DNA of 7,594 nt from Hydrogenophaga sp. GTDB taxonomy: Bacteria > Pseudomonadota > Gammaproteobacteria > Burkholderiales > Burkholderiaceae_C. Position 1 is the first letter of the stretch. The number at the start of each line of letters is the position of its first letter. The translations under genes and the position numbers were made by a program. The notes beneath the pieces are model-generated. The model saw only the letters and a program-made list of their open reading frames with translations. It was not told the DNA's origin and did no database searches. Shown piece after piece: positions 7,265 through 7,594 of this stretch. Location: positions 1-7,594 of the forward strand of contig JAABRN010000529.1 of assembly GCA_011390855.1 (NCBI GenBank). The letters are read 5' to 3'.

Positions 7265-7594
7265 TCAGACCACCGTGATCGTCACTTCGATGTTGCCCCG
7301 GGTGGCGTTGGAGTAGGGGCACACCTGGTGGGCGGTGTCCACCAGGTCTTGCGCCACGGCGCGGTCCATGCCGGGCAGGCTCACGTTCAGGCGGGCGGCG
7401 ATGCCGAAGCCGGCGGGGATCGGGCCGATGTCGATTTCGGCGTCGATGGACGCGTCAGCGGGCACGGCGATCTTTTTCATGCCGGCCACGTGCTTCATGG
7501 CACCCATGAAGCAGGCGGAGTAGCCGGCTGCGAACAGTTGCTCCGGGTTGGTGGCGGCGCCTGAACCACCCATGGCCTTCGGTGGTGAGAGTTT
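7265..7594 (-). CDS. ohr: Organic hydroperoxide resistance protein (Ohr/OsmC family), 5' end outside the window
   Basis: A cytosolic thiol peroxidase that reduces organic hydroperoxides, including lipid peroxides, normally with lipoylated proteins as reductant. The visible part reads in frame from the window edge as [12 protein letters not shown] and runs to a TGA at 7265. Both redox-active cysteines of the family are present: GYSACF (peroxidatic) and VCPYSNAT (resolving). [14 protein letters not shown] and [13 protein letters not shown] are typical of the Ohr rather than the OsmC subgroup. About 109 of the usual 140 residues are visible, so roughly 30 N-terminal residues are missing. The methionine encoded at 7573-7571 is internal and not the start, because homologous sequence continues upstream of it. 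It converges on phcQ and has no obvious functional link to quorum sensing. Any OhrR repressor gene would lie outside the window. Confidence 0.93.
   Translation of the reverse strand, partial: KLSPPKAMGGSGAATNPEQLFAAGYSACFMGAMKHVAGMKKIAVPADASIDAEIDIGPIPAGFGIAARLNVSLPGMDRAVAQDLVDTAHQVCPYSNATRGNIEVTITVV

Noticed and set aside
7181..7564. A 127-residue plus-strand frame over ohr
   Set aside because: It is the reverse-strand shadow of ohr and begins in the terminator region. The His/Gly/Val-rich product has no family signature.

Overview
The window is GC-rich with tightly packed genes. It reads as a chromosomal segment of a betaproteobacterium in the Burkholderiales, most likely Comamonadaceae-like (Hydrogenophaga or Acidovorax type). 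That assignment is inference from base composition, protein style and gene content. No rRNA or other phylogenetic marker is present.

Layout: (1) 16-1965 (+), a complete htpG (bacterial Hsp90), followed by a rho-independent terminator at 2076-2112. (2) 2113-2249, a short regulatory region with a CRP-like palindrome at 2149-2164 that overlaps a candidate sigma70 promoter. (3) 2250-7171 (+), four genes with overlapping ends. They encode a SAM-dependent methyltransferase with an N-terminal beta-rich domain, a six-TM histidine kinase, a receiver protein with a C-terminal histidine-kinase module, and a receiver protein with an uncharacterised C-terminal domain. Order, domains and sizes match the phcBSRQ quorum-sensing operon of the Ralstonia solanacearum group. 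(4) 7213-7248, a two-way terminator between converging genes. (5) 7265-7594 (-), an Ohr/OsmC-type organic hydroperoxide reductase whose 5' end lies beyond the window.

How the genes work together (known from Ralstonia, inferred here): PhcB makes a 3-hydroxy fatty acid methyl ester signal. PhcS senses it at the inner membrane and autophosphorylates. PhcR and PhcQ carry the phosphoryl signal and relieve repression of the LysR-type master regulator PhcA, which is encoded elsewhere. phcA is not in this window. The main item of interest is a complete, apparently intact phc-type signalling cassette, probably outside the plant-pathogen lineage, with a possible CRP-family input at its promoter. No mobile elements, CRISPR arrays, tRNAs or rRNAs were seen.
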